From Fuerstiella sp. (GTDB lineage Bacteria; Planctomycetota; Planctomycetia; Planctomycetales; Planctomycetaceae): DNA of 64,000 bases. A model generated the notes under the pieces. It was not told the origin of the DNA. It ran no database searches and worked only from the letters and a program-made list of their open reading frames with translations. The stretch is taken from positions 1 through 64,000 of the forward strand of contig JALHMY010000046.1 of the NCBI GenBank assembly GCA_022843805.1, in the 5' to 3' direction. Below are positions 47,571 to 57,295 of the stretch, piece by piece (within the stretch, counting starts at the first letter, position 1; each line of letters starts with the position of its first letter). The translations under genes and the position numbers were made by a program.

Positions 47571-48092
47571 ATGACACGATCACTTGGCAATATTATTGCG
47601 GATTCTCTTCAGTTGTCTCTGAATTACGGTGAACGTCTGCTGAAAGATGTGAAACCATCGCAGTTTGCTCGCTTTGCGGCTCCTGGCGGGCAGATCGTGG
47701 AATCCAATCACGGGGCCTTCATCTACGGTCATCTCAGCCTTTATGGTCCTCGCATCCTGACACAGCTGGGCCATGCTGCTCCTGTGGTTCCTGCTGGTTT
47801 TGAAGCGGTCTTCTCGAAGGATGCAAAGTGTGCTGACGATCCCACTGGTACCATCTATCCTGCAATGGGTGTTGTGACTCAGTTCTTTTTTGATGGATAT
47901 AAGGCGGCCGCGGCAGTGCTGCGAGAAACTCCCGATGCGGCACTGCAGCAGCCAAACCCGATGGAAGGCCGAATGGCGGAACTGTTTCCCACACTGGGTT
48001 CACTTCAGGCTTTTTATTGTGGTGGCCACCTGATGATGCATCTCGGACAAATGAGCGCCTGGCGCAGAATGGCGGGTCTGGGTGCAGCGTGA
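47571..48092 (+). CDS. DinB-superfamily protein
   Basis: A 173-residue four-helix-bundle protein. The metal-binding histidines of DinB/YfiT proteins appear in 'ESNHGAFIYGHLSLY' and 'CGGHLMMHLGQMSAWRR'. Members include thiol-dependent transferases and many of unknown function. Start ATG 47571 is preferred to TTG 47550. The 200 bp before it hold short GGCAGGCAACYGGCAGG-type repeats near 47462-47490. Confidence 0.75.
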   Translation: MTRSLGNIIADSLQLSLNYGERLLKDVKPSQFARFAAPGGQIVESNHGAFIYGHLSLYGPRILTQLGHAAPVVPAGFEAVFSKDAKCADDPTGTIYPAMGVVTQFFFDGYKAAAAVLRETPDAALQQPNPMEGRMAELFPTLGSLQAFYCGGHLMMHLGQMSAWRRMAGLGAA

Positions 48093-48236
48093 GGTTCGAC
48101 CGGCTGCGTTCAGATGTACGTGGAGCGTTCAGGAAAGCCTCTGAGTAAAGATTAAACGATCCACAGGAATGCAGGCCAGAGGAATGCAGGCCAGGACAGC
48201 CGCAGGGTGATGGCACCATGCGGCCGGTCTTTCTGA

Positions 48237-49451
48237 TCAGGGTTTCTGATTCACATACAGCTTCAGATTATGCGTCGCTCGACCACCGGCAACGATGTCC
48301 GGGCGGCCATCGCCGGTGAAGTCCGCCACCATCAGATCTTCCGTGGCCATGCCTCCTTCATCCACGACGTGTTTCTTCCAGTCGACTGCCACCTGATCGG
48401 TGCACTGATAGACGATCACACCAAATGTCTTTGGAGTGTCGCTGTGACCAAACACAATTTCCTCGCTGCCATCTCCATCGAGATCGGACGTCCACAACCC
48501 GTGTCCCCGCTGGAATCCGGAATCGATGACATGCCGGTTCCATGACTTTTTGTTATCCGAATTCTGAGTATAGACAGCAACACTGTGGCCGTGCATTGGT
48601 TCCACCGTGACAATATAGCGAAGTCCGTTCTTCAGTCTGCCGATCCTGACTTCGCCAGCCCCCTGCTGAGCTGGCAGGGTTCCGTCAGCACCGGTTGCAA
48701 GACGAGTTGCGTTCCACCCGTCTGAACCACGCTGCACCAGCGTCACGCCTTCCTCGCTGGCGGTGATTGTGTCAACTGAACCATTCTCGTCCATGTCAGC
48801 GTGCCAGTGATTGTGCATGCGATTCAGTTCTTCATTCAGTACTGACGTCGGCCAGCGTTCGGTAACCGGGTCTGGCGGGATTTCAAAGGCAGTCAGACGC
48901 ACTCCGTTTCCCACGGACTTATTCAGAGGTGAAATCACCAGCTGAGGTCGACCGGTGCCCAGTACATCGGCCCATCGGGCGCGATGCAGGGACAGTTCTG
49001 TGCCAATTGAGTAAACGTGCCATGGCTCGCTGAGCGAAGCGCCGCGTCGGATCCAGTGCAGAGTGCCGGACTTTGTCCATCCCGCGCCAATCGCAAAATC
49101 AATTTTCCCGTCTCCATCGATATCATGAGGAGCGATACACACGTTGTCGGGCGGTGTCTGATCGTGGATCATCACATGAGCGGTCCATGATGGGTTCTCA
49201 TACCACAGCACCCGATTTTCTGAAACCGCCACGATGTCAGGCTGCCCGTCATTATTGACATCAGCCATTGTTACCGCGTAACACACTTTGCCAATTTCTG
49301 CGTCGATCGTGTGAGCTTTGAATGTTGGAAATTCGTCGGCTGCGGCAAGAGCTGACAGGGTGGCTGCTGTGAATCCAAGAACAATTCGTGTGACTGAAAA
49401 CCTGTTGCATCGGAAAGTTGCTTCGGGACCAGGGCTGGCTGAGGTCTTCAT
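48237..49451 (-). CDS. Exported FG-GAP/VCBS-repeat protein
   Basis: A 404-residue secreted protein with a signal peptide ('IVLGFTAATLSALAAADE') and several FG-GAP/VCBS-type units with calcium-binding-like loops: 'ADVNNDGQPDIVAVSE', 'HDIDGDGKIDFAIGAG', 'ADMDENGSVDTITASE', 'SDLDGDGSEEIVFGHS' and 'ADFTGDGRPDIVAGGR'. They should fold into a beta propeller outside the cytoplasm. It starts three bases after the stop of the RND gene and is the last gene of the leftward operon from 54393. Confidence 0.87.
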   Translation of the reverse strand: MKTSASPGPEATFRCNRFSVTRIVLGFTAATLSALAAADEFPTFKAHTIDAEIGKVCYAVTMADVNNDGQPDIVAVSENRVLWYENPSWTAHVMIHDQTPPDNVCIAPHDIDGDGKIDFAIGAGWTKSGTLHWIRRGASLSEPWHVYSIGTELSLHRARWADVLGTGRPQLVISPLNKSVGNGVRLTAFEIPPDPVTERWPTSVLNEELNRMHNHWHADMDENGSVDTITASEEGVTLVQRGSDGWNATRLATGADGTLPAQQGAGEVRIGRLKNGLRYIVTVEPMHGHSVAVYTQNSDNKKSWNRHVIDSGFQRGHGLWTSDLDGDGSEEIVFGHSDTPKTFGVIVYQCTDQVAVDWKKHVVDEGGMATEDLMVADFTGDGRPDIVAGGRATHNLKLYVNQKP

Positions 49452-49454
49452 GGT

Positions 49455-51896
49455 TCACCTTTCAAAATATGCTCCGGCACGTGAAAGCAGCAGTGCTGGA
49501 AGTATAATCAAATCTCCAGCGAGGGCCAGAAGCAGCAGTACGGTCATCAGGATGGCGAATCGGCTGGTGGGCACAAAATCGCTGAATGCAAACACCATCA
49601 GGCCGAGACCGCAGGAGACTGACGTTTGAACCATGGCGTTGCCGCAGTGCAGAAAACTGTGCAGCACAGCCGTCTGCCTCGTTTGTCCCGATGCCATCGC
49701 GCGTCGAAAAAACGTCAGGAAGTGCAGAGTGTCATCGACAGCAATACCCAGAGCGATACTGGCCGTCATTACCGAACCAATATCGATTGGATGTCGAAAC
49801 CATCCCAGCATGCCGAACATCAGAACAATCGGAAAAATGTTGGAAACCATCGCAAGCAGGCCTGTGATCAGACCTCCTTCGAGTATTGTCATTGTCAGAG
49901 TAATGATCACGAGTGCCGAGAGCATGCTTTGAAACAAATCTGTCAGCAGCTGACGCTGAATCTGATGCACCAGCGGCATAATTCCTGTTGCCATAACAGA
50001 GCAGCCGAGCTGCTCCGGGGAGTTCGAACGGACTGTGTGCAGACATTCCTTCAGCGTTGCACCTGAGACTCTTTCGATTTCGCTCAGCATCGTGCCATAG
50101 TCAAGAGGTGCGAGAGAACTGCAGTGACCGGTGATTCTCCAGATTTCTCCATCTGATGACGATACAAGGACCTTTGCCGTTTCAAGTGCCGGTTTCACCT
50201 GTTGCAGGATTCTGTTGATTGCCGCGCCCCGCACTCGCTCCGGCATATCTTTGAGGGATGGCATCGGAGGAAAAAAAGTCATTGCCGATGTGGTCGACAG
50301 AATCTCGGGAATTTGCCGTATATTGCGGTTCAGCTTGTCAATCACTTCCAGTCGCTTGCGTGCAGGGATCGGACTGTCCGATTCAAAATGTACCAGCACT
50401 TCGATCGGCACAAGCGGACCAATATGTTGTTCCAGCCAGCGATAATCCTGCAGGATTCTGCTCTCCGGGGAAAACAGAGTCTCAATGCGAACCGAAGTGG
50501 TCACCTGTGGCAGGCCCACAGCAGCAATCAGAATCAGAATGGTGCCGGCAGTGACGACCGCTGTCGAATAATCACTCAGAAATTCGTAAAGTCGGTGCCA
50601 GACTGTGCGATCAGGAGAGTTGACCGACAGTTGTTTATCAGATTCTAACGTGGCGAAATGAGGCGTTTCGGATGTTGAATGGTCCTGGTTGGCCGTTGCC
50701 GTATGAATTCCCGCTCCGGACTCACGTCTTCGAGAGATCGGAATCAGCAGCAGTCCGCAGGGTACGAGTGTGAGTACCATTGCGGCTGTCAGTATAACGC
50801 CGATCGTTGCGTAAACTCCAAACAGTCGGATCGGCGTCAGCACACTAACCATAAGTGATGCCGTTCCCATGGCAGTCGTTGCTGCAGACAGTGTGCAGGG
50901 TAACCAGCCTTTCCTGAAGGCCTCCACAGCTGCCTCGCGCGATCCAATGGACTCATGGCAGTCGAAATAGTAGTTCATCAGGTGTATCCCGCCAGCCACG
51001 GCCAGAACCTGAACGAGCGGCGGAAGGATGATGAGCAGAGCACTCAGCGTTTCCCCGCTGTAGTCGATAATTGCGAGCGTCGCGGCCTGACAAAAAGCGG
51101 CAATTGAAAACACGAGAAGCGCGGCTTTGACTGACCGAAGTGACCACCAGCAGATCAGCAGGATGACTAACGCGGAGGGCACTGCAAAACTGGCGAGAGC
51201 GTTCTGACTGGCTTCGTCAACTGACAGGCCATCAATGACCGGGCCAGCCAGATGAATCTGTCCGTCAGGAACATCACAGCAGACAGTAATGCTGCGTCGA
51301 ATCAGCCGTACAAGTTCGGATCGCCGTTTCAGGCCATCTTCAGTGAAGATGATGACAAGGCAGGTGGACTCGCCATCAGGTCCAATCAGCGTCCCCTGCA
51401 GTCTGGCGACAGCAGAAGCCAGCGGCTGTAATCCGCGTGAAGGAATTTCGGATGATGCCTGCTGAAAATCTGCTGAATCACCGCGAGGCGAGACGAGGGA
51501 AGTGTCGGGAAATTTTGCGGCCGCTTCAGAATCTGAGTCGGATTCCGGAGGCAGTGTCATCTGACGCAGTGATTCTCTGCCGGAAACGACATGCCAGAAG
51601 CTGGGAGTTCCGTTCTTTTCATGGAACAGCGGCGAGTTTCGCCATGTCCGGACCAGTCGGTCAAGACGACTATCATTCCATTTGCAGCCAGTCCAGCTGA
51701 CAATTACGGCATCTCCCGGACCGAAAGCCTCCACGAAATGCTCGTACTGCATTCTTGCAGGAAACCGGGAATCGACCCAGTCGATCGGTGAGTTATTGTT
51801 GGACCGAAGGGCGTTTGCTGCTCCGGAAATGACGAAAGGCAGCGAAAACAGCAGATAGATCAGCAGTAATCGAATTCGAGAGAATGCTTTCTGCAC
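49455..51896 (-). CDS. RND-superfamily (MMPL-type) exporter
   Basis: An 813-residue membrane protein with two copies of the six-helix RND unit: a helix at the N-terminus, a large extracytoplasmic loop (about 30-235), five helices with 'ILPPLVQVLAVAGGIHLMNYYF', a second helix and loop (about 450-640), then 'IGSVMTASIALGIAVDDTLHFLTFF', the signature of MMPL/HpnN-like lipid exporters. Such proteins move hopanoids or other lipids with proton drive. GTG 51896 is supported by GGGAG eight bases upstream. It is 28 bp from the membrane methyltransferase gene and 3 bp from the FG-GAP gene. Confidence 0.87.
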   Translation of the reverse strand: MQKAFSRIRLLLIYLLFSLPFVISGAANALRSNNNSPIDWVDSRFPARMQYEHFVEAFGPGDAVIVSWTGCKWNDSRLDRLVRTWRNSPLFHEKNGTPSFWHVVSGRESLRQMTLPPESDSDSEAAAKFPDTSLVSPRGDSADFQQASSEIPSRGLQPLASAVARLQGTLIGPDGESTCLVIIFTEDGLKRRSELVRLIRRSITVCCDVPDGQIHLAGPVIDGLSVDEASQNALASFAVPSALVILLICWWSLRSVKAALLVFSIAAFCQAATLAIIDYSGETLSALLIILPPLVQVLAVAGGIHLMNYYFDCHESIGSREAAVEAFRKGWLPCTLSAATTAMGTASLMVSVLTPIRLFGVYATIGVILTAAMVLTLVPCGLLLIPISRRRESGAGIHTATANQDHSTSETPHFATLESDKQLSVNSPDRTVWHRLYEFLSDYSTAVVTAGTILILIAAVGLPQVTTSVRIETLFSPESRILQDYRWLEQHIGPLVPIEVLVHFESDSPIPARKRLEVIDKLNRNIRQIPEILSTTSAMTFFPPMPSLKDMPERVRGAAINRILQQVKPALETAKVLVSSSDGEIWRITGHCSSLAPLDYGTMLSEIERVSGATLKECLHTVRSNSPEQLGCSVMATGIMPLVHQIQRQLLTDLFQSMLSALVIITLTMTILEGGLITGLLAMVSNIFPIVLMFGMLGWFRHPIDIGSVMTASIALGIAVDDTLHFLTFFRRAMASGQTRQTAVLHSFLHCGNAMVQTSVSCGLGLMVFAFSDFVPTSRFAILMTVLLLLALAGDLIILPALLLSRAGAYFER

Positions 51897-51924
51897 AAAG
51901 TCAGCTCCCGTTGTGGGTCAGTTG

Positions 51925-52734
51925 TTATGCTGACTTGCGGCTAAACGCGTCATGCTGTGGAGTTAAGTATCGACATTCTTCGGTCTTTGGCGAATGCAGA
52001 CGGCCAAGAGGACCAAACGAAATCCCTGGATAGCCAGGGACACTCTGCTGGTAATGACGATAGGTATTTCCCAGGTAAAAGGCGAGTCGTCGATCCTTTA
52101 ATACGCTGCCCGTGAAGATGTAAACCGTCCAGATGGCGGTCAGCACCACGTGATCCATGGTCATACGCGGTGTGAACCAGATGAGTCCAAGAAAACTGAG
52201 ATACACTGGGTGTCTGAGCCAGCGATAGAGACCTGTCGCAACAAATTCGCGACGAGGCATCTTTGTACCCCGGAGCCAGAACTGCCACTGCGTCCAGCCA
52301 GTCTGATATCCGGCACCGGTCAGAGCCAGGCTGTAAATCAACATTCCCCACGAGCTGTAAAAACAGGCGACCACGGCAGTCTTCGCATTACCGCTGAGAT
52401 CCCAGACGGTGTGTGGATTACTTTGCCAGAAGTGAAACACCAGCATCAGGCTCATACATGTCACGGCGCAATAGAAAAGCCCGTAGAATTCGGGAATTAT
52501 CAGATGATTCAGGCGGCGTCGCGTGGCCGGATGCAGAAGAATACTGTGAGGAATGACAAATTGCATGGCCAGCAAAATGTCAGTCAGTAACCAGTTGGAT
52601 ATGAGTGTATTTGCAGTCTGCGGCTGTCCGCCAAATCGGAGGAAGCTAAACAGATAAACAACGGTTAGTAAAAAAAACGCCTGAGTGGCAATGCCGGCCG
52701 TAAAACCTGCAAGCCTCTTTCCAGTCCTGCTCAT
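51925..52734 (-). CDS. Integral membrane methyltransferase, NnrU/MddA-like
   Basis: A 269-residue protein with about six membrane helices. The C-terminal part, 'GLYRWLRHPVYLSFLGLIWFTPRMTMDHVVLTAIWTVYIFTGSVLKDRRLAFYLGNTYRHYQQSVPGYP', has the RHPxY...E/DRRL...YxxYxxxVP pattern of isoprenylcysteine methyltransferase-like enzymes. The N-terminal half with 'QFVIPHSILLHPATRRRLN' points to the MddA group (methanethiol S-methyltransferase). Methylation of another small or lipid thiol/hydroxyl is possible. ATG 52734 with AGGGAAG upstream is preferred over 52776, which would overlap the previous gene. Confidence 0.72.
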   Translation of the reverse strand: MSRTGKRLAGFTAGIATQAFFLLTVVYLFSFLRFGGQPQTANTLISNWLLTDILLAMQFVIPHSILLHPATRRRLNHLIIPEFYGLFYCAVTCMSLMLVFHFWQSNPHTVWDLSGNAKTAVVACFYSSWGMLIYSLALTGAGYQTGWTQWQFWLRGTKMPRREFVATGLYRWLRHPVYLSFLGLIWFTPRMTMDHVVLTAIWTVYIFTGSVLKDRRLAFYLGNTYRHYQQSVPGYPGISFGPLGRLHSPKTEECRYLTPQHDAFSRKSA

Positions 52735-52748
52735 CGCTTCCCTGCTGC

Positions 52749-53585
52749 TTAAGCTTTCTTTTCGGCAATGAAACATCCGTATTGCATTGCGCGTGTGTTG
52801 TAGGCGTCCAGAATTGTTTGAAATCTGTCAAGGAAAATCAGCTGCCCGCGATCGATGATTCGAGCAACTTTATGCATGGATGTGCTGCGCACCCGGTCTC
52901 GACAGATCTCCCATGTTCTGGAGACCTGATCGGTCCAGTCGTGAGTACTGACCATTGACAGGCCTGCATTCTGCATCCACGCTTTATAGTCGGCCGTTGT
53001 TCCGAGTGACGGGCAAAAGAAGCCTTCGCAGACATCGGCCACCAGCTGGCGACCGGTTTCATTCAGGGGTTCATCTCCCGCGAGCCATGCACAAATCGCG
53101 ATGCGCCCACCCGGCTTCAGCCATGACGCGGCACGCTGAAAAAACGCGGCCTTGTCAAACAGATGCTCCGTGCATTCGATACTCCAGACGACATCGAACG
53201 ATTCCACCGGCAGCTCAATTTTCTCGGCATCATCGCAAAGGAAGGTGGTTCGTCCGGATGTACCACTTGTCCATGATGCCATCGTCGCCCATCGTCGCTG
53301 AAATGAACTGATCGTGACACCTGTGACGTCACATTTCAGCAGAGATGCCATATGAATGGAAGACCCGCCCATCCCGCAGCCAACATCCAGAACCCGGTCA
53401 CCCTGTTTTACGCCGGCTTCCTTAACGACGCGTTCCGTTAGTTGCTGAGCTGCTACCCGGGGCGATTCACTGCCAGACCACAATCCGTGGTGAATGTGCC
53501 GACCCCACAGCAGCCGATAGAACAGAGTCGTGACATTGTAATGATTGCGAATCGTGTTCTTTTCGATACCCGGGCAGGAAATCAT
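52749..53585 (-). CDS. SAM-dependent methyltransferase, tocopherol/sterol-methyltransferase type
   Basis: A 278-residue class I methyltransferase. The opening 'NHYNVTTLFYRLLWGRHIHHGLWSGSESPRVAAQQL' is typical of gamma-tocopherol and related C-methyltransferases, followed by motif I 'VLDVGCGMGGSSIHMA', 'DAEKIELPVESFDVVWSIECTEHL' and 'LKPGGRIAICAWL'. It probably methylates a prenylated or alkylated ring or a small amine. ATG 53585 has GGAAGGG upstream; ATG 53606 is an alternative. It is 14 bp ahead of the membrane methyltransferase gene. Confidence 0.83.
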   Translation of the reverse strand: MISCPGIEKNTIRNHYNVTTLFYRLLWGRHIHHGLWSGSESPRVAAQQLTERVVKEAGVKQGDRVLDVGCGMGGSSIHMASLLKCDVTGVTISSFQRRWATMASWTSGTSGRTTFLCDDAEKIELPVESFDVVWSIECTEHLFDKAAFFQRAASWLKPGGRIAICAWLAGDEPLNETGRQLVADVCEGFFCPSLGTTADYKAWMQNAGLSMVSTHDWTDQVSRTWEICRDRVRSTSMHKVARIIDRGQLIFLDRFQTILDAYNTRAMQYGCFIAEKKA

Positions 53586-53646
53586 TGAGGACCCTTCCGT
53601 GATCATGAGATGACTAAGACGTTTGTTCGCGTTTCATTGCCGCTGA

Positions 53647-54393
53647 CTACAGCCCCTGTGGCCGTGGAATGCGAACATCGCCATAGATTTTCAGCTGATT
53701 GGTAACTCCGACGGCCCCCAGCGCTTTTCGAAACGGAGTAATCCCATATGCAGTCTGCATAATTGTGAAACTGCCTTTCACCCGTAACGTCTGTTCTTCT
53801 TCGATCACTTCCACAGGAAACTTCAGTGGATGGGTCACACCATGCAGGGTAAACTGCCCATCCAGCTGATACATCGGATGTCCCTCTTTGCTTTTTCGCG
53901 CCGTTTCAATCGCGGAAGTAATTTTGTAGGTGGCAGTCGGATATCGTCGAACATCCAGTACGCCGGGCCCCTTCATGTTTTCGTTGACCTGGCGACGGGT
54001 TGAGGCATCTGTTGATCCAGGCAGACCTGTGTATCGCCGCGCAGCATCTGTGTCCGCGTCAAAAGTCTGCATATCAAAGACAAACTCCCCTGCATTTTCC
54101 CCCGCACCGGGCCGCAGCCAGCCACTGCGGAATCGCCCCTCAATTCCATGGTCGTGTCCCAGTCCCGTCTTTCCCACAAAGATATAGACTCGACTTTGTT
54201 CAGGAAAAATCTCCGTGCCCTCAGGCGCTAAGGTCGTTGTTCCAGCAATGCTGTTCACACTTGTCGGCGGACGCTTCGTCTGCGCAGAAGATTCAGCTGA
54301 GGCAAAACTGGTCGACGCGAAGTATTGGAATATTGAAGTGACGCATACAGCAAACGCCGCAGCAAACACTACGACACGCCCATTTGATTTCAT
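53647..54393 (-). CDS. Exported YceI-family protein
   Basis: A 248-residue protein with an N-terminal export signal ('GRVVVFAAAFAVCVTSIFQYFASTSFASA') and a YceI lipocalin-like domain: 'SRVYIFVGKTGLGHDHGIEGRF', 'ARRYTGLPGSTDASTRRQVNENMKGPGVLDVRRYPTATYKI' and 'QLDGQFTLHGVTHPLKFPV'. YceI proteins bind isoprenoid or other long lipid chains in the periplasm. It is the first gene of the leftward five-gene operon; ATG 54393 gives the signal sequence, although the frame is open further upstream. Confidence 0.85.
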   Translation of the reverse strand: MKSNGRVVVFAAAFAVCVTSIFQYFASTSFASAESSAQTKRPPTSVNSIAGTTTLAPEGTEIFPEQSRVYIFVGKTGLGHDHGIEGRFRSGWLRPGAGENAGEFVFDMQTFDADTDAARRYTGLPGSTDASTRRQVNENMKGPGVLDVRRYPTATYKITSAIETARKSKEGHPMYQLDGQFTLHGVTHPLKFPVEVIEEEQTLRVKGSFTIMQTAYGITPFRKALGAVGVTNQLKIYGDVRIPRPQGL

Positions 54394-54581
54394 GAGACGA
54401 CAGATTGCTCTGCCTGGGGCGATCTCGTTCCGCCGCACATCTGACAACAGCGAATTACAGCCGGACTCGTGTAAGTGACTGGTCATCGAATTTATCCTTC
54501 GCCCGGATACCGGGTAACCCAAATCTGAATGTAAGCTTGACGTTCCGAGGCCGATCAGTGACACTCTATGGAGGGAGAAAT

Positions 54582-54598
54582 ACTATAGTTGTCGTAGT
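54582..54598. promoter_or_regulatory. Candidate BlaI-type operator
   Basis: ACTATAGTTGTCGTAGT is an imperfect dyad (ACTAta / cgTAGT) located 47 bp before the BlaI-family start, between the two divergent operons. BlaI/MecI/CopY repressors bind TACTACA-like dyads near their own promoters, so position and sequence fit autoregulation. The match is partial. Confidence 0.4.
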
Positions 54599-54645
54599 TG
54601 TGTCGAGATCGAAATCGGTGAATTCTGTTTTCCTGGAGAGGGTGA

Positions 54646-55020
54646 GTGACCGACTTCCGTTTAACAAGATACGAACTGGAGCTGATGGATGTGCTCTGGA
54701 ATACAGGAGAAGGCACTGTACAGACGGTTTGCGATGCTCTGGACCGTCAGCTGGCTTATACGACGGTCATGACAACCTTGAATTTGCTGGCGACAAAGAA
54801 GAAGGTCCTGGCTCGTGAGAAACAGGGCCGAGCCTTCGTATACCGACCGGTAATTTCGCGTGACGAAGCCTCGCGGTCAATCCTCACAGATCTGAAAGAC
54901 GTGTTGTTTGGTAACCGGCTGCCGTCCGTGGTGCTTAGCCTTTTGGCGGAATCGAAAACCAGTTCCCGCGATGCAATCATTCTGAAAGAAGCCCTGGAGA
55001 AACTGGAGCAGCAGGAATGA
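54646..55020 (+). CDS. BlaI/MecI-family transcriptional repressor
   Basis: A 124-residue winged-helix protein: 'LTRYELELMDVLWNTGEGTVQTVCDAL' and recognition region 'LAYTTVMTTLNLLATKKKVLAREKQGRAFVYRPVISRDEA', the region where family members are cleaved on induction, then a dimerisation tail. It should repress its own operon until the adjoining M56 protease relieves it. GTG 54646 is preceded by GGAGAGGG. The stop overlaps the M56 start (ATGA at 55017-55020). Confidence 0.92.
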   Translation: MTDFRLTRYELELMDVLWNTGEGTVQTVCDALDRQLAYTTVMTTLNLLATKKKVLAREKQGRAFVYRPVISRDEASRSILTDLKDVLFGNRLPSVVLSLLAESKTSSRDAIILKEALEKLEQQE

Positions 55021-56210
55021 ACTACGGATTTGCGGCAGAAATCCTGTTTTCTCTGACTCTTCAAAGCACATTGCTGCTCCTCATCACTCGATGGCTGGCA
55101 GGTCAGCAGTCAGACTGTCGTGTTCGCGATCGGTTGTGGAGCAGTTGCCATTTGCTCATTCTCTGTGCATCACTCACCGGTCTTCTGTTGCCGCATTTTC
55201 GCATCATGCCGGAACCTGCCTGGCCAGCCCGCTGGCTCGGAATGCCTGTTAGTCCCGATGGCTGGTGGGTCTGGAAAGTGGTGGTCTGGGTCTGGCTGAG
55301 CGGTGTGCTGATCCTTTTCGCAAGCGTGACGACATCTCTGATACATGCGGGTCGGCTCATTCGTCGTTCCGCGCCAGCTGACAGTCTTGATGCAGAGCTT
55401 CTTTCCCGAATCCAGCTGCGTTCATTGCGGATTCTTGTCAATTCAGAGGTGACCAGGCCCTTTTGCTGGCAGTTCCATCGTCCGGCAATTATTTTTCCCA
55501 GGTTTATGCTTTCGTTTCCACGCGAAGAATTAACGGTGATCCTGCTGCATGAAAGGGCTCATCTGATTGAACACCATCCGTTTCAGTTGTTTCTGCAGCG
55601 AATGGTCGAAATGATCTTTTGGTTCAATCCACTCACCTGGTTAGCATCAAGGGAGTCCGCATTACAGCGGGAGCTTGTCTGTGATCGGCAGTCGGTCTCA
55701 AGCCACCAGGACAAGCTTTGTCTGCTGAAAGGGCTTTACCGTCTCTCAACCGAAAACTCTGATGCACTGAAGCTGCCCGTTGGTCTGAGGTTCTCCGGAG
55801 AGAGCGAAGCACTCAGGCATCGAGTTGACCAGCTTCTGAACGGTTCGTCCGATCCACTGACCCCACTCACGACGGGGGCAACCGGGGTCGCGTATATTCG
55901 AATTCTGATCGCAATTGGAATGGTAATTGCTTTAACGGTTTGGTTTCCATTCGATCCGGCCGCCAGCGGTCGGGCTCGTTTCTCGCCATGGCCGTCTGCA
56001 GTTGCCACGGCACTCAAGGAGCTGGGCATCGTCGTTCGAGATTATGAAATTGATGCCCATCGTCATCGGCCTCACATTGTTTACCACAATGAAATGGACC
56101 ACAGTGAGCTTTTGCCCGGGCCATCAGAAAAAACACAGACATCCCAACACCAAACAGCGGGGTCCACTTCGTCTTCACTGGCTGTCAGCGAACAGTTTCA
56201 ATCACATTGA
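55017..56210 (+). CDS. M56-family (BlaR1/MecR1-like) membrane metalloprotease
   Basis: A 397-residue protein with about four membrane helices and the zinc-protease motif HERAH in 'LLHERAHLIEHHPFQLF', with 'ESALQRELVCDRQSV' supplying the third ligand region. It lacks the C-terminal penicillin-binding sensor domain of BlaR1; the last 80 residues after the final helix are of unknown type. It probably senses an envelope signal and leads to BlaI cleavage. It is coupled to the repressor by a 4-bp overlap. Confidence 0.88.
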   Translation: MNYGFAAEILFSLTLQSTLLLLITRWLAGQQSDCRVRDRLWSSCHLLILCASLTGLLLPHFRIMPEPAWPARWLGMPVSPDGWWVWKVVVWVWLSGVLILFASVTTSLIHAGRLIRRSAPADSLDAELLSRIQLRSLRILVNSEVTRPFCWQFHRPAIIFPRFMLSFPREELTVILLHERAHLIEHHPFQLFLQRMVEMIFWFNPLTWLASRESALQRELVCDRQSVSSHQDKLCLLKGLYRLSTENSDALKLPVGLRFSGESEALRHRVDQLLNGSSDPLTPLTTGATGVAYIRILIAIGMVIALTVWFPFDPAASGRARFSPWPSAVATALKELGIVVRDYEIDAHRHRPHIVYHNEMDHSELLPGPSEKTQTSQHQTAGSTSSSLAVSEQFQSH

Positions 56211-56329
56211 ATTCAAATACAGTTCTGATCATCATGAGAATCCGAAATACACGCAGGAATCTGCAGGCTGTTGCTTCATCGGCACCGACTTTGTTGACAC
56301 CGCTCCGACCAGTTCGACGAAACGCCGGC

Positions 56330-57229
56330 ATGTCCGAACGCTTTCAGACGAATGTCCGTCGAGCATTTACAGTGCTTGAACTGCTGGTCACGATGAGCCT
56401 GATTGTATTGTTGATTGGTCTGATTTTTCCGGCGATTCAGGTGGCTCGTGAGAGTTCACGCCAGTTACATTGCAGCAATAACCTCAGGCAGATTTCGCTG
56501 GCGCTGCAGAACCGCCACGATACGTTTGGGGCACTCCCGGCGGGCTGGACTGGTTTATCAGATCGACCAGTCCATGGGCCGGATGAAGATCAGACCGCGT
56601 GGGGATGGGCAGTCGACGTTCTGCCATTTTTTGAACAAAATGCGCTGCATGTGCAGATCGACCGATCAAGTCCTGTTTCGTCGTCGTCCAATGAGTTTGT
56701 ACGAGGACAGCGACCTGCCTTTCTGCTGTGTCCTTCCGATTCGGCAGTGCCCTTTTTTGACCTGTACGCGGGGACTGAAGTCCGCGGCGCGCACGGTGCA
56801 TCCGGTGATTCAGTCGGTGAGCCGAGAATTCTGGTTTCTCTGCCTCAATCCAACTACGTGGGCGTATTTGGAGTCTCTGACCCGGATGATGCGGGAGATC
56901 GTGCGGGAGAAGGTACTTTTATTGCAGAACGACCGATCTCTTTCCGTGATTTAACTCGCGGACTGAGCAATGTGGCAACGGTTGGGGAACGGACCGCCAG
57001 ACGGCTTCCCGCCACATGGCTGGGCGTTGATCTTCGAGGTGAAGATGCTCAGGCTCGACTCACCGGATTCGCCTTTCTGGGCCCGAACCGTATCGATGCA
57101 GATGAATGTGAACTGGACAGCCGGCATCATCAGAGCGTCAACATGGCGTTCGCCGACGGTCATGTGCGCAGGATTGCCAATGAAGTGGACAGGGTTGTCT
57201 ATCAGGGAATGGCAAAACGCAGTGAATAA
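56330..57229 (+). CDS. DUF1559 prepilin-like protein
   Basis: A 299-residue protein with a type IV prepilin-like N-terminus: basic stretch, then 'RRAFTVLELLVTMSLIVLLIGLIFPAIQVARESSRQLHCSNNLRQISLALQNRHDTFGALPAGW', the DUF1559 signature. The C-terminal 'HHQSVNMAFADGHVRRI' is also characteristic. Hundreds of these occur in planctomycete genomes; they are thought to form surface or pseudopilin structures. ATG 56330 places the prepilin motif correctly; longer starts (56234 and TTG 56207) are unlikely. It is 119 bp after the M56 gene. Confidence 0.9.
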   Translation: MSERFQTNVRRAFTVLELLVTMSLIVLLIGLIFPAIQVARESSRQLHCSNNLRQISLALQNRHDTFGALPAGWTGLSDRPVHGPDEDQTAWGWAVDVLPFFEQNALHVQIDRSSPVSSSSNEFVRGQRPAFLLCPSDSAVPFFDLYAGTEVRGAHGASGDSVGEPRILVSLPQSNYVGVFGVSDPDDAGDRAGEGTFIAERPISFRDLTRGLSNVATVGERTARRLPATWLGVDLRGEDAQARLTGFAFLGPNRIDADECELDSRHHQSVNMAFADGHVRRIANEVDRVVYQGMAKRSE

Positions 57230-57295
57230 TTCTGATCACTGTGAAGTCCTGCCCTCAACAATCGAGACGAACGATCCGGAGGGCATTTTTCTGCC

